The notes: generated from the letters alone by a model not told the origin. A DNA stretch of 64,000 nucleotides from Whitmania pigra (GCA_021613335.1 JAJTWR010000113.1:1739501-1803500); one strand, 5' to 3'. Counted from the stretch's first letter, positions 27,301 to 40,883 are shown. Made by a program: numbers and translations.

Positions 27301-30300
27301 ATGCCAAATAGTTGATCCTTGCAAAAGTAGCCCTTGTGCTAACAATGGCACTTGTCAGAGCCTCATGAACTCTCATCCGAATGCCTCGTTCCTTCTCAAA
27401 AGTTTCAATTACACTTGTTTGTGTGAAAGCGGATATTTTGGATATAATTGCCAGTATTTCAACGCTTGCATGTTAACGCCTTGTTCAAATCAAGGAAAGT
27501 GTCTTACTAATGTCGTAGATACCTCAACAGTTAGCACAGTCCCTGATAATCTGACAGAGTCATACGTATGTCTTTGTAGGAATGGATATTATGGCAGCAG
27601 ATGCTCTTCATTAAATGGATGCTTCTCCTCTCCATGTGCCAATCATGGGATTTGTACGAATACTTCAACTAATGGAGGATTTTCTTGCAAGTGCGAGGAA
27701 GATTTTTATGGACCACAGTGCACTGACTTCGATCCATGCAGGATTTCTCCCTGCCTAAATTTGGCTACTTGTAGAATAATCGCAAGCGCATTTGAATGCC
27801 GATGTAGATTCGGTTTTTATGGATCGAGATGTGAACATTTCGATCCTTGTATCTCTAATCCGTGTCTATACAATTCCAGTTGTAAGAGCATTTCAAACTC
27901 TTCTATCATTTGCGATTGCCTGCCCGGTTATTATGGCTGGAATTGTCACTTAGTTGATTCGTGCCACAGTCAACCTTGCTTGAATTTTGGAACATGCATT
28001 AATTCATCTTCATCACCTAGTAGCTTTACTTGTAAATGTACACAAGGTTTTATAGGAACGAATTGTGAGAATTTTGATGCTTGTACTCTTAAACCCTGTC
28101 TAAACGGAGGCACATGCGAAAGCAGAGGTGATAAAGCTTACAGATGTTCTTGCCCTTTGGCTTATTACGGGATTGATTGTGAAAAATATAACCCGTGCCT
28201 GGACTTAACCTCGCAACGAAATAGATTATGCACCAACAATGGCACTTGCAAAAACACCAGTCAAAATGGATTCTACTGCTTATGCGGCAAAGGATACTTT
28301 GGAAACATTTGTGAAAGATTTGACCCCTGTTCGCTCGATCCCTGCTTAAATTCGGGATCGTGTCTGAACCTCACTGACATTACTTACAGGTAATATCAAT
28401 ATTATAGAGTTATCTTTAGAGAGCAACAACTAGTTTGAACTTATGTTTGAAGATGTTCATGTCTAAAAGATATGTTTGGAAGCAACTGTCAGAATTTTAA
28501 CTTCTGTGCTCAGGGAATTTGCAAAAACGGAGCTGCTTGCTATTTATCAGGAGTGCAAGTCAATTTTTTGCCATCATCGCAACTTAATAGAATTTTCTTA
28601 CAATATTCTACAGAAAGAGGAGGAGATGTCTTAAATGCCATGTCCGTATTCTTCAATGAAAATGTTATAAATTACAAATTGGAGGATAATAACAATAATG
28701 CATCTTTACTTGTCATTATAAAGTTAAATGCATGACTAATTTAAATTTTCAGGCTAGTAAACAGTTATTCGTGTCAATGCCAAGCAGGCTTCACAGGGAC
28801 AGACTGTTACTCCGAAATTGACGAATGTTCAAGTTCACCCTGTCTTAATGGAGGGAGTTGCGTAAATAAAATCAATTCATTTGAATGTTCGTGCCCTAGC
28901 TCTTATTCTGGCACCAGATGTCAGACAAATATGAATTCGTGTGAGGCAAGCCAATGTGCCTTTGGATCAACTTGCGTCCAAAATTCAGGAGGCTTCGTTT
29001 GTCTCTGCTTACCAAATCAGACAGGTCCAAGATGCACGGAGTTCTTTAATCCTTGTTCTTCGATGCCATGTTTGAACAATGGAACTTGTAGAAGTGACGT
29101 CGTGATCTCAGCTTCTTTACCTTATGTTTGTATGTGTTCTCCAGGATTTACTGGACAAAAATGCGAGTCTAATATCGATGAATGTATATCTAGGTAATTG
29201 AAATATTAGTTGAGTATTAAGACTTATTTCAACATTTAATTGCTTGAAATAAGTTTATTAAGTAACATTAAGTTTTTTATTCAATATTTAAGATTTTTAT
29301 TTATTATTCACATTTAGACCATGTCGAAACCAGGGAATGTGTCAAGATCTTATTAATGGATTCGCATGCTCTTGCACACCTGGCTATGTTGGTTCTATCT
29401 GTGACGTCAGACTAGACAGGTGTCAGTCCAATCCATGCATTGCTGGAAATTGCACGAATACATTGGAGGATGGATTTGCTTGCGCTTGCCCAGAGAATCG
29501 AACAGGGATTAGATGCGAAATTGTTTCAAACTCTTGCGGGTATTTTAAACCATCTGATTTTAGTCGGATTATTTTGGAAAAAGGACATAACTCAATAATA
29601 TGTCTAAATTAACGTGCTAATTTATACTTTGACACAGATCGTCTCCATGCAAAAACGGAGCAAGATGTATCAACAGTTTGGATGGTTTCGTCTGTTTGTG
29701 CAGGCCTGGATTTGAGGGAATTCAATGTGCTGCTGAGATAAATGAATGCGACTCCAATCCTTGCCTCAACGGAGCACTTTGTATCAATTTGGTTAATGAA
29801 TACAAGTACTGTCATGTTGACAATACGATTGCCTTTTTTGACAACTACTAATAAATATAATTTGCGATAACGAAACATTTTGAACAAAAAAATCAATTTT
29901 AACAGATTAAATATTGGATACATTCAGACAAAAAACATTGATAAACGTGTTAAACGTTAAAATAATATGCTTTCATCATTACTATGTTGTTCTTTGTCAA
30001 TTGAATTTTAAATACGTTAGACATTATCTATTTTGAAAATAACCATTTAATAAAACTATTCTTTCTAGGTGTCTATGTGGTTCTGGATTTTCTGGAATCA
30101 ATTGCGAAATGAACATCAACGAATGCTTATCTGCACCCTGTGCAAATGGATCGACTTGCGTGGACGGAGTGAATTCTTTCAAGTGCCTCTGTGACCCTTG
30201 GTCAACTGGTTTGACCTGCACTGACGACGTGGATGAATGTCGTTTGTTGCAGCCCTGTTCTAATCAAGGGAATGACTTAATTTTGTCGACTTTGCTAACA

Positions 30301-33300
30301 TTTAGCTGGATATAATAATGTATATAATTATTTAGGATAGTTTTGCTTATGTAAAGTGAATATCATAGTAGCTTCATTATTCAATACTTACCTATCTAAT
30401 TAAATAATTATTTATAAGTATATAATATAAAGTGTAATATTTACTGATTACGTCGAAGTTTGACATTTTCTAGCTATCTCCCAAGCTAGTGACGCATTAG
30501 TAGATATGTGGTCTAAAAACAATAGCAAAAGTAACAAAATTATCATCGTGAATAAGAAACAATTAGAAACAAATCAATAATTAATTACAAAAATTTCAAT
30601 AGGAACCTGCATCAATCTGGTCAGAAAAGGTTTCAGATGTGATTGTTCTTCAGGATTTTCGGGAATTTCTTGTCAGATCCTGGTTGAATCGTGTTCCTCG
30701 TCCCCATGTTTAAACGGAGGTTCTTGTAGGCAGGGCGTTGGATTCTATTCTTGCTTGTGTTCTAGGGGCTTTGAAGGTTTTCAGATGTTTGTTCTTATTA
30801 TTAATATTCAACGCAAACAGAATAAATCTGGTTTGACTATTTCTGTGATTTGAATACCACAGGTCTTTAATTGGTTCTTTATTTAGTGCAGCATTTGCTA
30901 ATCAGCAATGATGAAATTATCGTATAAATTTGTCTTAGAACTATTTTTTTTAATGTTATTACTAATATTTATGGCTTATAGGAAATCATTGTGAAATCAA
31001 TATCAACGAATGTGCCTCTAATCCTTGTCAAGCATCAGGCAGTTGTGAGGACAGAGTTGCTTCTTACCAGTGTAAATGCCCCATTGGATACTTCGGAAAC
31101 AACTGCCAAATTATTGGTATGATTTATATTCGACGATAAATCGTTAACACTTTTCAATTTTGCTAAGAATAATATTTCTTAAATTATTAGATTAAAAAAT
31201 AATTTGTTACAGGTGCATGTCCACAAGACACAACCACAAACTACTTCGGCACGTTTATATGGCCCACAACGAACCAATCTGATGTGATCAGAGTACTGTG
31301 TCCTTATGGCAGCTTCACTAACTGGAGGAATGCCGCTGTAGCAACCAGGAAGTGCATTTTCAAAGACGGCAGCATCATGTGGGACGTTCCAAATTATTCC
31401 AATTGTTCGGAGGTCTGCTATGAATTAACATTTCTAGATTGGTTGAATAATTTCGGCTTTATTTGGTTATCTAGAAAATGTAAACATTAATATCAAATTC
31501 ATATTCAATAATATTATTATTTTTAAATTTTGTACTTACGTTTTTTTTCATGCAACCATCGAAGCTCGTAAATCATCAATGGATTTGTAATGATGTATAA
31601 ATTTGTAATAATTATTACTATTTGAAATTAGTTAGGTTATTACTATTACAAATAGTTTAATTATAATATATTAATTTTCAGCCTTGGGATGCATTGGCTT
31701 CCAATGAGCTGAGAAAATATTTGCCTCTCTTGGATGACAAGTCATCAAACTTAAGTTCAAGCTTCATATCAGAATTAACAGACGTAATTCAAGATGTCAC
31801 AGAGTTGCCCTCTTTTGACGTTCAAGTGCGTCATGATTTGCAGTAATTAATGTTTCGTTGTGGACAGCATGACGAATTATCTCGCTATTAAGCATTTCAA
31901 ATGTTTATTATTTATCACAGAGATATTTAGACAGGTTTTTGTATTATCTCAATTAATTTCTCTTATTCTCTTTAAAGATTTTAAATTTCGTAATCTATTT
32001 TACATAATTACAAGTGCCATTAAATGAAATAAATGATTGAGGTATCATTTCCCAAGAAATAAATAATTTATTTTGTATTAAATATCTTTAATCCATGGGT
32101 ATGTCACCTTTAACTTATATCTATGAATTACACAAAAACCAGTGAAAATAAAATTTTTATTCAAAAAGATAGACAAAATGCAGGTTAATAAGTTTAATGG
32201 TTGCCATTTTAACCCTTAAAGGTTTCCAAGGTTTTAGTTGGATTGATGGAGAAAATTCTGGAAAGTCCAGCACCCAGTGTGCAACTTGCCAATGCAGCAA
32301 ATAACACAAGTGAAAGGTTTGACAACCAAATAATAATTCAAATTATTAATTTATCGACATAGTATAAATTAAATACTACAAATTGATTGTGTATTTTTGT
32401 TGATTAATAATAAATAAAGTTATGTATTTATCAGTAATTAATAATATAAATTAGCCGATGATGCTGTCAATTTCAGACTTTCCAATGCTTCTCTCTTGAT
32501 TCTGAAAAGCAGTTATAACTTCAAAGCATCGAAAAACATGATTGAGTCTGCGAATATTGTAGTATCCAACGCAGACATTTATTCAGCAGACGGAAGTGCC
32601 AACTCTAAAAGTTTTAATCTTTCCTTTCAAAACTACAACGAGGTAAATCTACAATGTCGGCTATTTATTTATATGTAATTAAATTATTATTTATTAAGAG
32701 TTTAGTTATTAATTAAATAAAAAAATTTTTTATTATTTATACTCAACAGGTCGTAAACTTTCTCATAATTGGGTGTTCCAATTCAACAGTTTCTACAACA
32801 ATATTTAGAATTCCAACACTTTTTTATATCGACCAGAACAGAAACTTAAACTACACTGAACCCCTACTATTATTTGAAGGAAATACTCTCCAAAAACCAT
32901 TAATTTCAAATATTTCTATTGTTAGTCCCATTCTAGCTTTCTCGCAATGTTCTGGATGTTACAATGGAATGAGTGGTAATTCGCTCAACACCACGTGTGA
33001 AAACAAGGTGGTTGCCAACTTTTTTGAAAGATATATTCCGTCTCTCAAGGTCTAATTTGATCATTTTAATGTGATTTAATTATCGAACACATTTAAACAT
33101 CTAAATTATGAATTGAAGGATAAACAACTTGGATGTGGCAAATTTGACTTCCAAGGTGAACCAGAATATAATGCAATGTTGTTTTTTTACAAATCATGAC
33201 AAATTTATTCTTAAAATATGTTTCTAGTTATTAAAAATAACTAAAAAAATGTTACATGCTTTTAATAAAAGTAAATCGGTGACACATTAAAATGGCAGAT

Positions 33301-35209
33301 GAGTATTGGCAAGCCTATCCTTTTGATAGTTACAACGAAGACCAACATGTAATTTCATGTCAAATAATGTCGTCTGGAATATTTGTTGCCATGGTAAAAA
33401 TCCCAAAAATCTATACCCGCGCCAATTTTTAACAATATGATACATTTCAGAGGTACAAACTATTGGCTACTGTCCGCGTAAGAGATACTATAACTTATAT
33501 CAGTTACATTGGATGTGGATTAAACATCTTTTGCGTTCTTATAACCGTTCTTTCAATTGCAATAATTCTGTGAGTCATTGTCATTACCATGTCATAGATG
33601 TAACGATATTAATGTCTTCTAAACATGATTTTTTACACTAAATTAGAACATAAAACAGTGATTGGAAAATACGTACGTAGCTTAAGTTTATAAGATCGAC
33701 ATGATATAGGTTTATGAAAGAACAGACATTCATTAAGAACTTTTCTAAAAGTATTTACCGATTGTTTAAGAAAAAATAATATCTTGTTTTTAGTTATTAC
33801 AGAAATGATGATTATGAAAAAATCAGTTTGAACAGTTGCTTGTCTCAAATTTTATTGAACGCTTTCTTTATCCCAATATCAATGTGGCGACTTCTCCAAC
33901 ATTCTCCAATCGGATGTGCTTCTCTCATGTCCCTTTTTCATTTCTTCATTGTTTCCTCTTATTTCTGGCAAATCGTTGAAGCTATGGATTTCCACATAAA
34001 GCTATCAGACGACTTCTTATTCTTCCAAGAATTTCTTATTCTTAAGAGAATGCTTTTCGCATGGGGTTGGATTTGAATATAAAGCTTACGTTTAAAAGTA
34101 AAGCTAATGAAATGTTATTTTCACAAGGTGCGCCTCTAGTTCTTGTTCTTATCAGTACATTGGTGGATGTCACGTGCTTTGAAGATCCTTCATTGTAGTA
34201 TGCATGAAATATTTTACATAATTATACGTACATTTATTACTTTAACACATGTTACCAAGCTACACCACATTGTATAAGTTTAAGTCTAACCATAGTGGCA
34301 TAAATAACAGCATCATTATATTCAACATCAACTTCTAAGTTGTAGAATTCCAGTGCAAAGCGGCATCATGTTCTATTTGTGCTTTCTTGGATTTTCATGC
34401 TTTCTTTCGCTTATTGGAATTTTTTCCTTTGCAACAACTATTTTTGTAAGGTGCAGGTGAGGTTTGACATTATTATGGTTAATAATTATAATAAAATATA
34501 TTAATCTATTATCGAATAACATAATGTGATTTTGCAGTTTTATTTCTTGCCTGCAGGAGAGAAGAGGTTCACGCAAGGATTGAAACAAACTATTTTAGAT
34601 TTCCTCTATGCTTGATAATGTTGAGCATTACTTGGATATTTGGATTGTTAGCCGCCCGATTTGGGTTGATATATTTGGAGATACTATTTTGCATTTTTAA
34701 CATAATCACCGGACTAACAATGCTCTCGACAAGGTTTTTATTGCCTGAAAAAAATAGAGTCGCCTTTCTGGAGTTTTTCAATATTTTTAACCGAAAGTAT
34801 GTATTTGCATTTATCTAAAATTATAAAATTAAATCGATTATTGGCAATGATAAAAATGTTGTGATAAAAAAATATTGTTTTTAGACCTGAAAACAGTTTA
34901 CAGGGATTCAAGCAAGTCAACAAATTTCACACAAATTTTACAAAGCGACTGGATAGCTTGTATCCATCGGTGGACGACATTAGATTCTCAAGAGGAAAAT
35001 TGACTGCAAACATGTTTGACAATTCTAATATTGGCACTACAATAAAGTCAAATGATCTGTATAAAAGCATCAACGATCATTATGTCGATACTCTCAGAAG
35101 AATGAAATTCCAGAACAACATTCATAGTTTTTCACCCGAAAAACTGAGAAATACCAAGATTTCTCAGATGAATCAAGATGTCTCCCTTGACAAAATCACC
35201 TACATATGA
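24383..35209 (+). CDS. Adhesion GPCR: cadherin-like, FN3, ~29 EGF, HormR, GAIN, 7TM; 25 exons
   Basis: Exons: 24383-24422, 24817-25515, 25762-26109, 26225-26950, 27057-28389, 28453-28554, 28753-29193, 29318-29539, 29638-29805, 30069-30268, 30603-30776, 30982-31116, 31213-31412, 31682-31825, 32222-32316, 32477-32642, 32750-33049, 33119-33155, 33299-33393, 33451-33569, 33794-34065, 34128-34194, 34346-34450, 34557-34796, 34885-35209; 6753 nt, 2250 residues in one frame. Signal peptide ([13 protein letters not shown]); cadherin-like region ~15-246 ([12 protein letters not shown]); FN3 ~247-362; EGFs ~363-1529, the last six or so with D/N-x-D/N-E-C calcium signatures; HormR ~1530-1596 ([16 protein letters not shown]); GAIN; a degenerate GPS ([15 protein letters not shown]); TM1 in exon 20; TM6 [10 protein letters not shown]; 107-residue tail. 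Two donors are GC (24423, 28555) and exon 10 lacks a GT. The 7TM is clearly adhesion class; the order differs from CELSR, which has laminin G and many cadherins. Confidence 0.9.
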
Positions 35210-35606
35210 ATGAATCGATCTGAGAAAAAACTTTATTCACGGTTCAACTAGATGCGAAGTTTTTTATTTTTAACCCTTTCAAAAATCACATTTGAAATCA
35301 AAGTTAATCAGAACGAATAGCATACAAATTCCCATTGGAAGTTCATAAATAATCTAAATAATGCAAATAAAATAGTCTTCTTGACAAATCTGAATTTTGA
35401 AAACATTCGATTCACTTGTGCAAAAGTTGAGAGTCCTTAATATAAAAAGCAGGGACGTCATTTTAACTTATATTTGGTTTTGTTTTTATTTAATAATTTT
35501 TTTTTTATAATACATCTAGCCTAGGTTATTTTTGAAGCTTGTCACTGACGTCTGCTTGTTTCGTGGACCGCGCTTATGGTAATTGCTGAAGGATTATTGT
35601 TGAAGT

Positions 35607-38600
35607 ATGGCGGAGTGTGATTCGGCGGCGTGTTCGTCTATTTCCCTAAAGTTAAATGATTTAAAATTTCCTATCCATAAATACGCTTTTAATGGTGACA
35701 AACGCCAAATCAAAAGTTGCATTAAGAAAGGTTCTGTTAATTTTTAACTTGTGGAGGCAAGCTAGTCTTTATGATCTTGCATTTCATTTAACAGGCCTTG
35801 ATATTAATTTCGCTAACACCAGCGGTTTCACGCCGTTATATCTTTCGGCTTTGGGAGGTCATAAAAAGTCCTCAAAATATTTGATTAAGATGGGAGCTGA
35901 TCCAAACAGGTAGCATTTCAAATTATATGCGCGTTTTTTGTATCTTTGCACTAGTAGTATATGATTAGATGTTCAACCTGTGCAGTTTTTATTTGATGGA
36001 TTGGTTGAAAGTGTTGTCGTTGTGACATTTTAACAATATCTCATGCATTATTTTTGGTTAATAGGAGAACCTTTGATGGCCTCACAGCATTGCATGCAGC
36101 AGCTCAATTTGGAGATGCTGAATTGGTTGACATGCTAATAGCCGCGGGAGGTGATCTCAGATTGCATGATTACAACTTGCATTCTGTGATAGACTATGCT
36201 AGGCAAAATAATGATGTGAAGTCTCGAGACAGCATTATACGTCTTGTTCAAAAGACAACACAAGATGCAGTTAACAAGCCTCAGGTAGATTACCTGGAGA
36301 CAACCACCATTTTCAATAAAAGACAGAAGGGAAACAAATTTTCTTTTTCAAATCTCTTTGGAAAGAAGTTTGAAGGTTTAGGTGACTGTACAATGATTGC
36401 TGATGGCTTTGGAAAGGTAGAAACATGCTTAACGTATTCTAATGATTTATGTAAATACATATTTATTTATTTGTTTATTGAAACCAAAAAGAGGGTCACA
36501 AGTGACTGCTAATGCAAATTGCTTTCAGATAATCTGTAATCTGCCAGATAATATAGAGTGTATATACCAATGTAATAATATAACTTAGATAATTTTCCTA
36601 AATAATCTCTTTCGGTTCATTTTAATGTCATCATGGTTATCATGGTCGCCTCAATGCATTATTTTTATATTTTTAGAAAATAGATATAGTATGTCTTTAC
36701 TGTTTCAGGTTGTGGTCCAAAGGGATGAAACCTGTTCATTATTTAAAAACTATCCACTTGTCTCAGTGAATGATTTGGATCATGATGACAGTGCTCATTC
36801 GTGGGAAAATGGACCTCATTTTGTAATGGAAGGGTATGAATTGTTTAGATTCTTATACAAAGCATTACGGAAATACTTAGTTTTTGTTTAATACAATTTT
36901 TTCGTTTGTCTGATCATTTCTAATAAATCTGAAGTTAAAGTGAACTGTGTGTATAATGAAAATTGAAACAGGGGAAGCGTTATGGAATTGCTTTAGGCAA
37001 TAAAGTTGACATTTGGAGTTTGTTATTATTGTTTCAGAATGCTGTGGAATGGAGAACCAGTTACTGTTAAAAGACTTCATACAAGACCCAAAAAATCAAC
37101 TTGTATAGATCTCATCATTGAAGAACTCAATAATTTGTTGTATGTGCTTCTATTATTTTCTGAAGCTTTTCTTTTCTCAAAATCGAACATGTCTTAATTT
37201 CTTAAATTTTAGAAAATTGCAGAGCAATTCCATCTTAACTCTAATGGGAGCCAGCAGGGACCATTTTGCAGAAAATGAGGTGTTGGTTTTTGAGAGGATA
37301 ACCTATGGCTCCCTGTTTGACTATCTGCATGTGCAAAAAAATACCCTCACTTATGATCAATCTGCTGTCGTAATGAGACAAATATCTTGTGCCCTGAGGT
37401 ACTTGCATCGAAACAGATTCATCCATAGCTCAGTGACCTCTCATGCAATCTTCTTGACTGATAATTACCATGCCAAATTGGGAAACTTTGAGTATATGAG
37501 TACATTTGAGTCACAACATCCTTGTCAAATCGTTTTGAATAGATATTTGAATTCTGCTTATAATTGGATGGCTCCTGAAGTGATGGAAGGCTTGAAGCCT
37601 ACCCCCATGTCTGATGTGTACAGTTACACGTCTGTTTTTTGGGAAGCTATGCAAGGTTCTTGTGTCTTTTTTTTTTTAATTTTCTTGTACCACGTATAAA
37701 AACATCATGTTATGCTCTCATTTAATTGTTTCAGGTTGCATACCATGGGCAAATGTTCCATTCAATTTGATCTACGATAAAGTAGTCAATGGACAGTGGA
37801 GTTGCTTGGCATTTGAGGCTATTGGTAGTCAGAATACAGTAATGATTCCTGATAAGTTCTTGGACATAATTTCCAGTGGAATGCAACGTAATCCTCTGAG
37901 TAGGATGAGCATGGTGAAGATTGAGAGAATTTTATGCAAATACATCGAAAGCAATTCATGTTGTCCCCCCATCTTTGAGAAGCCAAATGCTGATATTTTA
38001 AATTTGTTGAACGTTTCTTTATTGGATATGGAAGATGAGATACCCTCTACTTCAAACAATGCTTTGCCATTTCCAGAACACCCACCATTTGCACAAGTTA
38101 AGTCAGGCTTTAAAGGTTATTTAAAAAACCATACTGGAAAAAGAAGAAAATGGGAATTTCCTGGTGACAACTCACTTCCAAGCAAGAACAAAAGAAGTAG
38201 AGCTAATGTCGTGAAAAGTCATTCATTAAATTCTCCTTCAACAAAAGAAAAGCTTCCTAGAGTTAACACACCGCAAGGTATGCAGTATGATTCTCCAAAA
38301 TCACTCACGCAAAATACATCAAATGAAATCAGGATTGATGCTAATTCCCCTAATACAACGCTGGAGAAAAGCGAACAAATCGCTCCAGAGCATGTTGAAA
38401 ACAATTTAATATTTTCTCAAGTAGTTAAAGTTGAAGGTATAGAATCAATTTCAGAATTAAGCCTCTCCGACGGCAAGAGTTTGAAGACTGTGGAAAAAAT
38501 GGCTGCCCAATCAGTCGAATCAAATCTTGAAATGGAAAATGTAGATAAAGAATCTGATTCGAACAGAAGATTAGATGAAGCTCAGTCGTTAGCAGATCCT

Positions 38601-40674
38601 GACATTAGTGACAAAGAAAGAACTGTTGGAGTTCCTAGTAAATCAGTTGCTGAACTATTTCAGTGTCAAGACAGCCATCTTGAATCACCCCCACGTGAAC
38701 CAAACAGCTCTCTGAGTGCAAAAAAGAGAAAGTTGGATTCGTTTGAAAGTCTTGACAAAGTTGCATCTTTGGAAATTGATTCTAGATGCAAAGCGGTTGA
38801 GAATCACGTGTATCAGGTCATCAGAAAATCCTCAGAACCTGAACAATTGAAAGATGATAATAGTTATAAAAGGATTATTTCTTCATCAGCTGCTCTCGGG
38901 GAAATTAAACTAGGTGATGATATGTCCAAAAGGAGCAGTATCAGCCAGTCCTACAAAATAGACTTTTTAAAGATAGAGGGAATTTCAAAATGTGAAGAAA
39001 TTTCGAATCATCTTAAGAGACCTCCCAAGGCTGGATTTACTGAAAACGGCTATGTTGAAGTTGAGCAAGACACAAAATCATTCCAAGACAAAATTACTGG
39101 TGCATCAAGAAAGACTTTTGAAGCTGCGAATTTTTTTTCAAGGAAATCGTATTTTGAGAGCAAATTGTTGACTCCAACATTTTCAGAAATGGATTTAACT
39201 GGAAGGAGAGAGGAATACTCTTTATTTAAGTCATCTTCGCAAGTTAAAGTGGGTCTTAGCTGTGCAGATTTGCCTCGGCCTTTGTGAGTTTGAAAATTTG
39301 GTTTTAACTTTTTTTTTTAAATAATTCCATCCAACCGATCTTAATGATGTCCTTAACACCAATAACAATAATTAAATAACGACAACAGTAAAGGTGCTTT
39401 ATTTATTTAATAGTATTCATCAGATGAAATTATTAATTAATTAACCATTAATAAACTGTTAAAGCAAGAAAAGAGTTGCTGATGTTCTGGGAAGAGATTT
39501 AAAAGAAGAGACAGAATGTTATCTAAACAGTTTCAAAACATCAGGAAGAGTTGAATCCTGGAACTTTGAGTCTCACTTTCTAAGAGCTAAAAACTTCAAT
39601 CTCTCAAAGGATGGAATTGCAGAGAAAAATCAAGCTTATCCTTCCATCTCTGGAGCTAAAGCAACCTGTCAAAGCTTTGAGGTTCAAGAACAAAAGGCAA
39701 AATCAGGAGTTTCTAACCAGGAGGAAGTTGAATTATTAAAGAATGATGATAAAAATCTTAGCTATGAAGAGCCATCGAAAGTTGAAGATAATTTCCTTGT
39801 CAGGGAGAGTACCATCCAAGACCATAATTCTCTGGATTTTAGATATTCGAACTTCTTGAATTACATGGAGGACATGGAATGTTCATCTAGTGATGGATAT
39901 GAAGCTGAAGAGATCCATTCCAATTTAAAATTGAATCCAGTTCAACAAAAACAGAATGAAAGATTAATGGGGACAAATGTTAGCAAAGTCAAGCAAAGTT
40001 TTGAGATTTCCACATTATGCAGGCAGACAAGTAAAGACATTGACACAAGCAATGACCTTGGATGCATAGAAAGATCATTTTACAGAGGCATCCAGCAATT
40101 TAGCTTTAACGGCCGTAGACTGGTACCGAGCAAATCTCTTAATCGCCAGTGCCAGCTGCCTGCAGTTGGAGTCAAACCCGCCAGTCATCTCATCAATGCC
40201 AAAGTTTTAAAGCCCTTGGATTTATCATTCAGCTCTGCAGATCATCATGCAATCAATGAGGCGGAAATTTCCCTCAATACTCCCATTGCTGAAATTATAA
40301 GAAACTACGAGGATAAGATTAATGACAGTTTCAAACAAAGAAGCATTTACAAAAGAGGTGCACTATCTGAAAAAGATGTGGTGTCGCCAAATATTAGCTC
40401 TGTGGGATCCAGTGTTTCTCAGACTGAAACTAGGAAGCGCTTGCTTAATTATACACCTAATGCTGGACATGTACAGCATGGAGATCACTCCGTCAATGGT
40501 ACAGTGGATCACAAGTCTGATATGGTCCATATTTCTGGACTTAAGATTTACGTTGGTGGCGGAGGAGACAGAGGTGATTCAATGACATCCAACAAAAAGC
40601 TATTCAATCTTCATGAGAGTCTCTTTGATGGACAGTGGCATGTTGATGAAGATGATGTCAGAGAATTTGTTTGA
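35607..40674 (+). CDS. TEX14: TEX14-like ankyrin-repeat pseudokinase, 8 exons
   Basis: Exons 35607-35730, 35795-35909, 36065-36416, 36709-36833, 37038-37139, 37213-37655, 37735-39283, 39465-40674; 4020 nt, 1339 residues (human TEX14 about 1500). Ankyrin repeats lie at residues ~42-110 (GFTPLYLSALGGHKKSSKYL, DGLTALHAAAQFGDAELVDM, then GGDLRLHD, a TEX14 hallmark). The kinase-like domain at ~225-500 keeps a beta-3 Lys (PVTVKRL) and APE (NWMAPEVMEG), but HRD is FIHSS and DFG is GNF, so it is predicted inactive. FERITYGSLFDYLH and ALRYLHRNRFIH align with human LVYERITIGTLF and ALRYLHFQGFIH. The last ~840 residues are Ser-rich and disordered. TEX14 stabilises germ-cell intercellular bridges by blocking CEP55; the GPPxxxY CEP55 motif is not visible in the model. 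The exon 8 acceptor is weak. RFC1 follows 408 bp downstream. Confidence 0.87.
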
Positions 40675-40883
40675 CGAACTGGAGTTTATTCATTTCAACT
40701 TCTTAGGAAGAACTTTGCTTTGACTTTCGTTGATGTTTGAATATCTGATGTTATTTTATTTCAGCAGGAATTGTTGAATTATTTCTGAGGTAGTTTCGCC
40801 ATTGTTAACATTTTATAGAAATATTTTTGTGTTGTCTGACTGATGCTGGTAAGATTGACGAAGCGTCCTGCATCGGGATTAGT

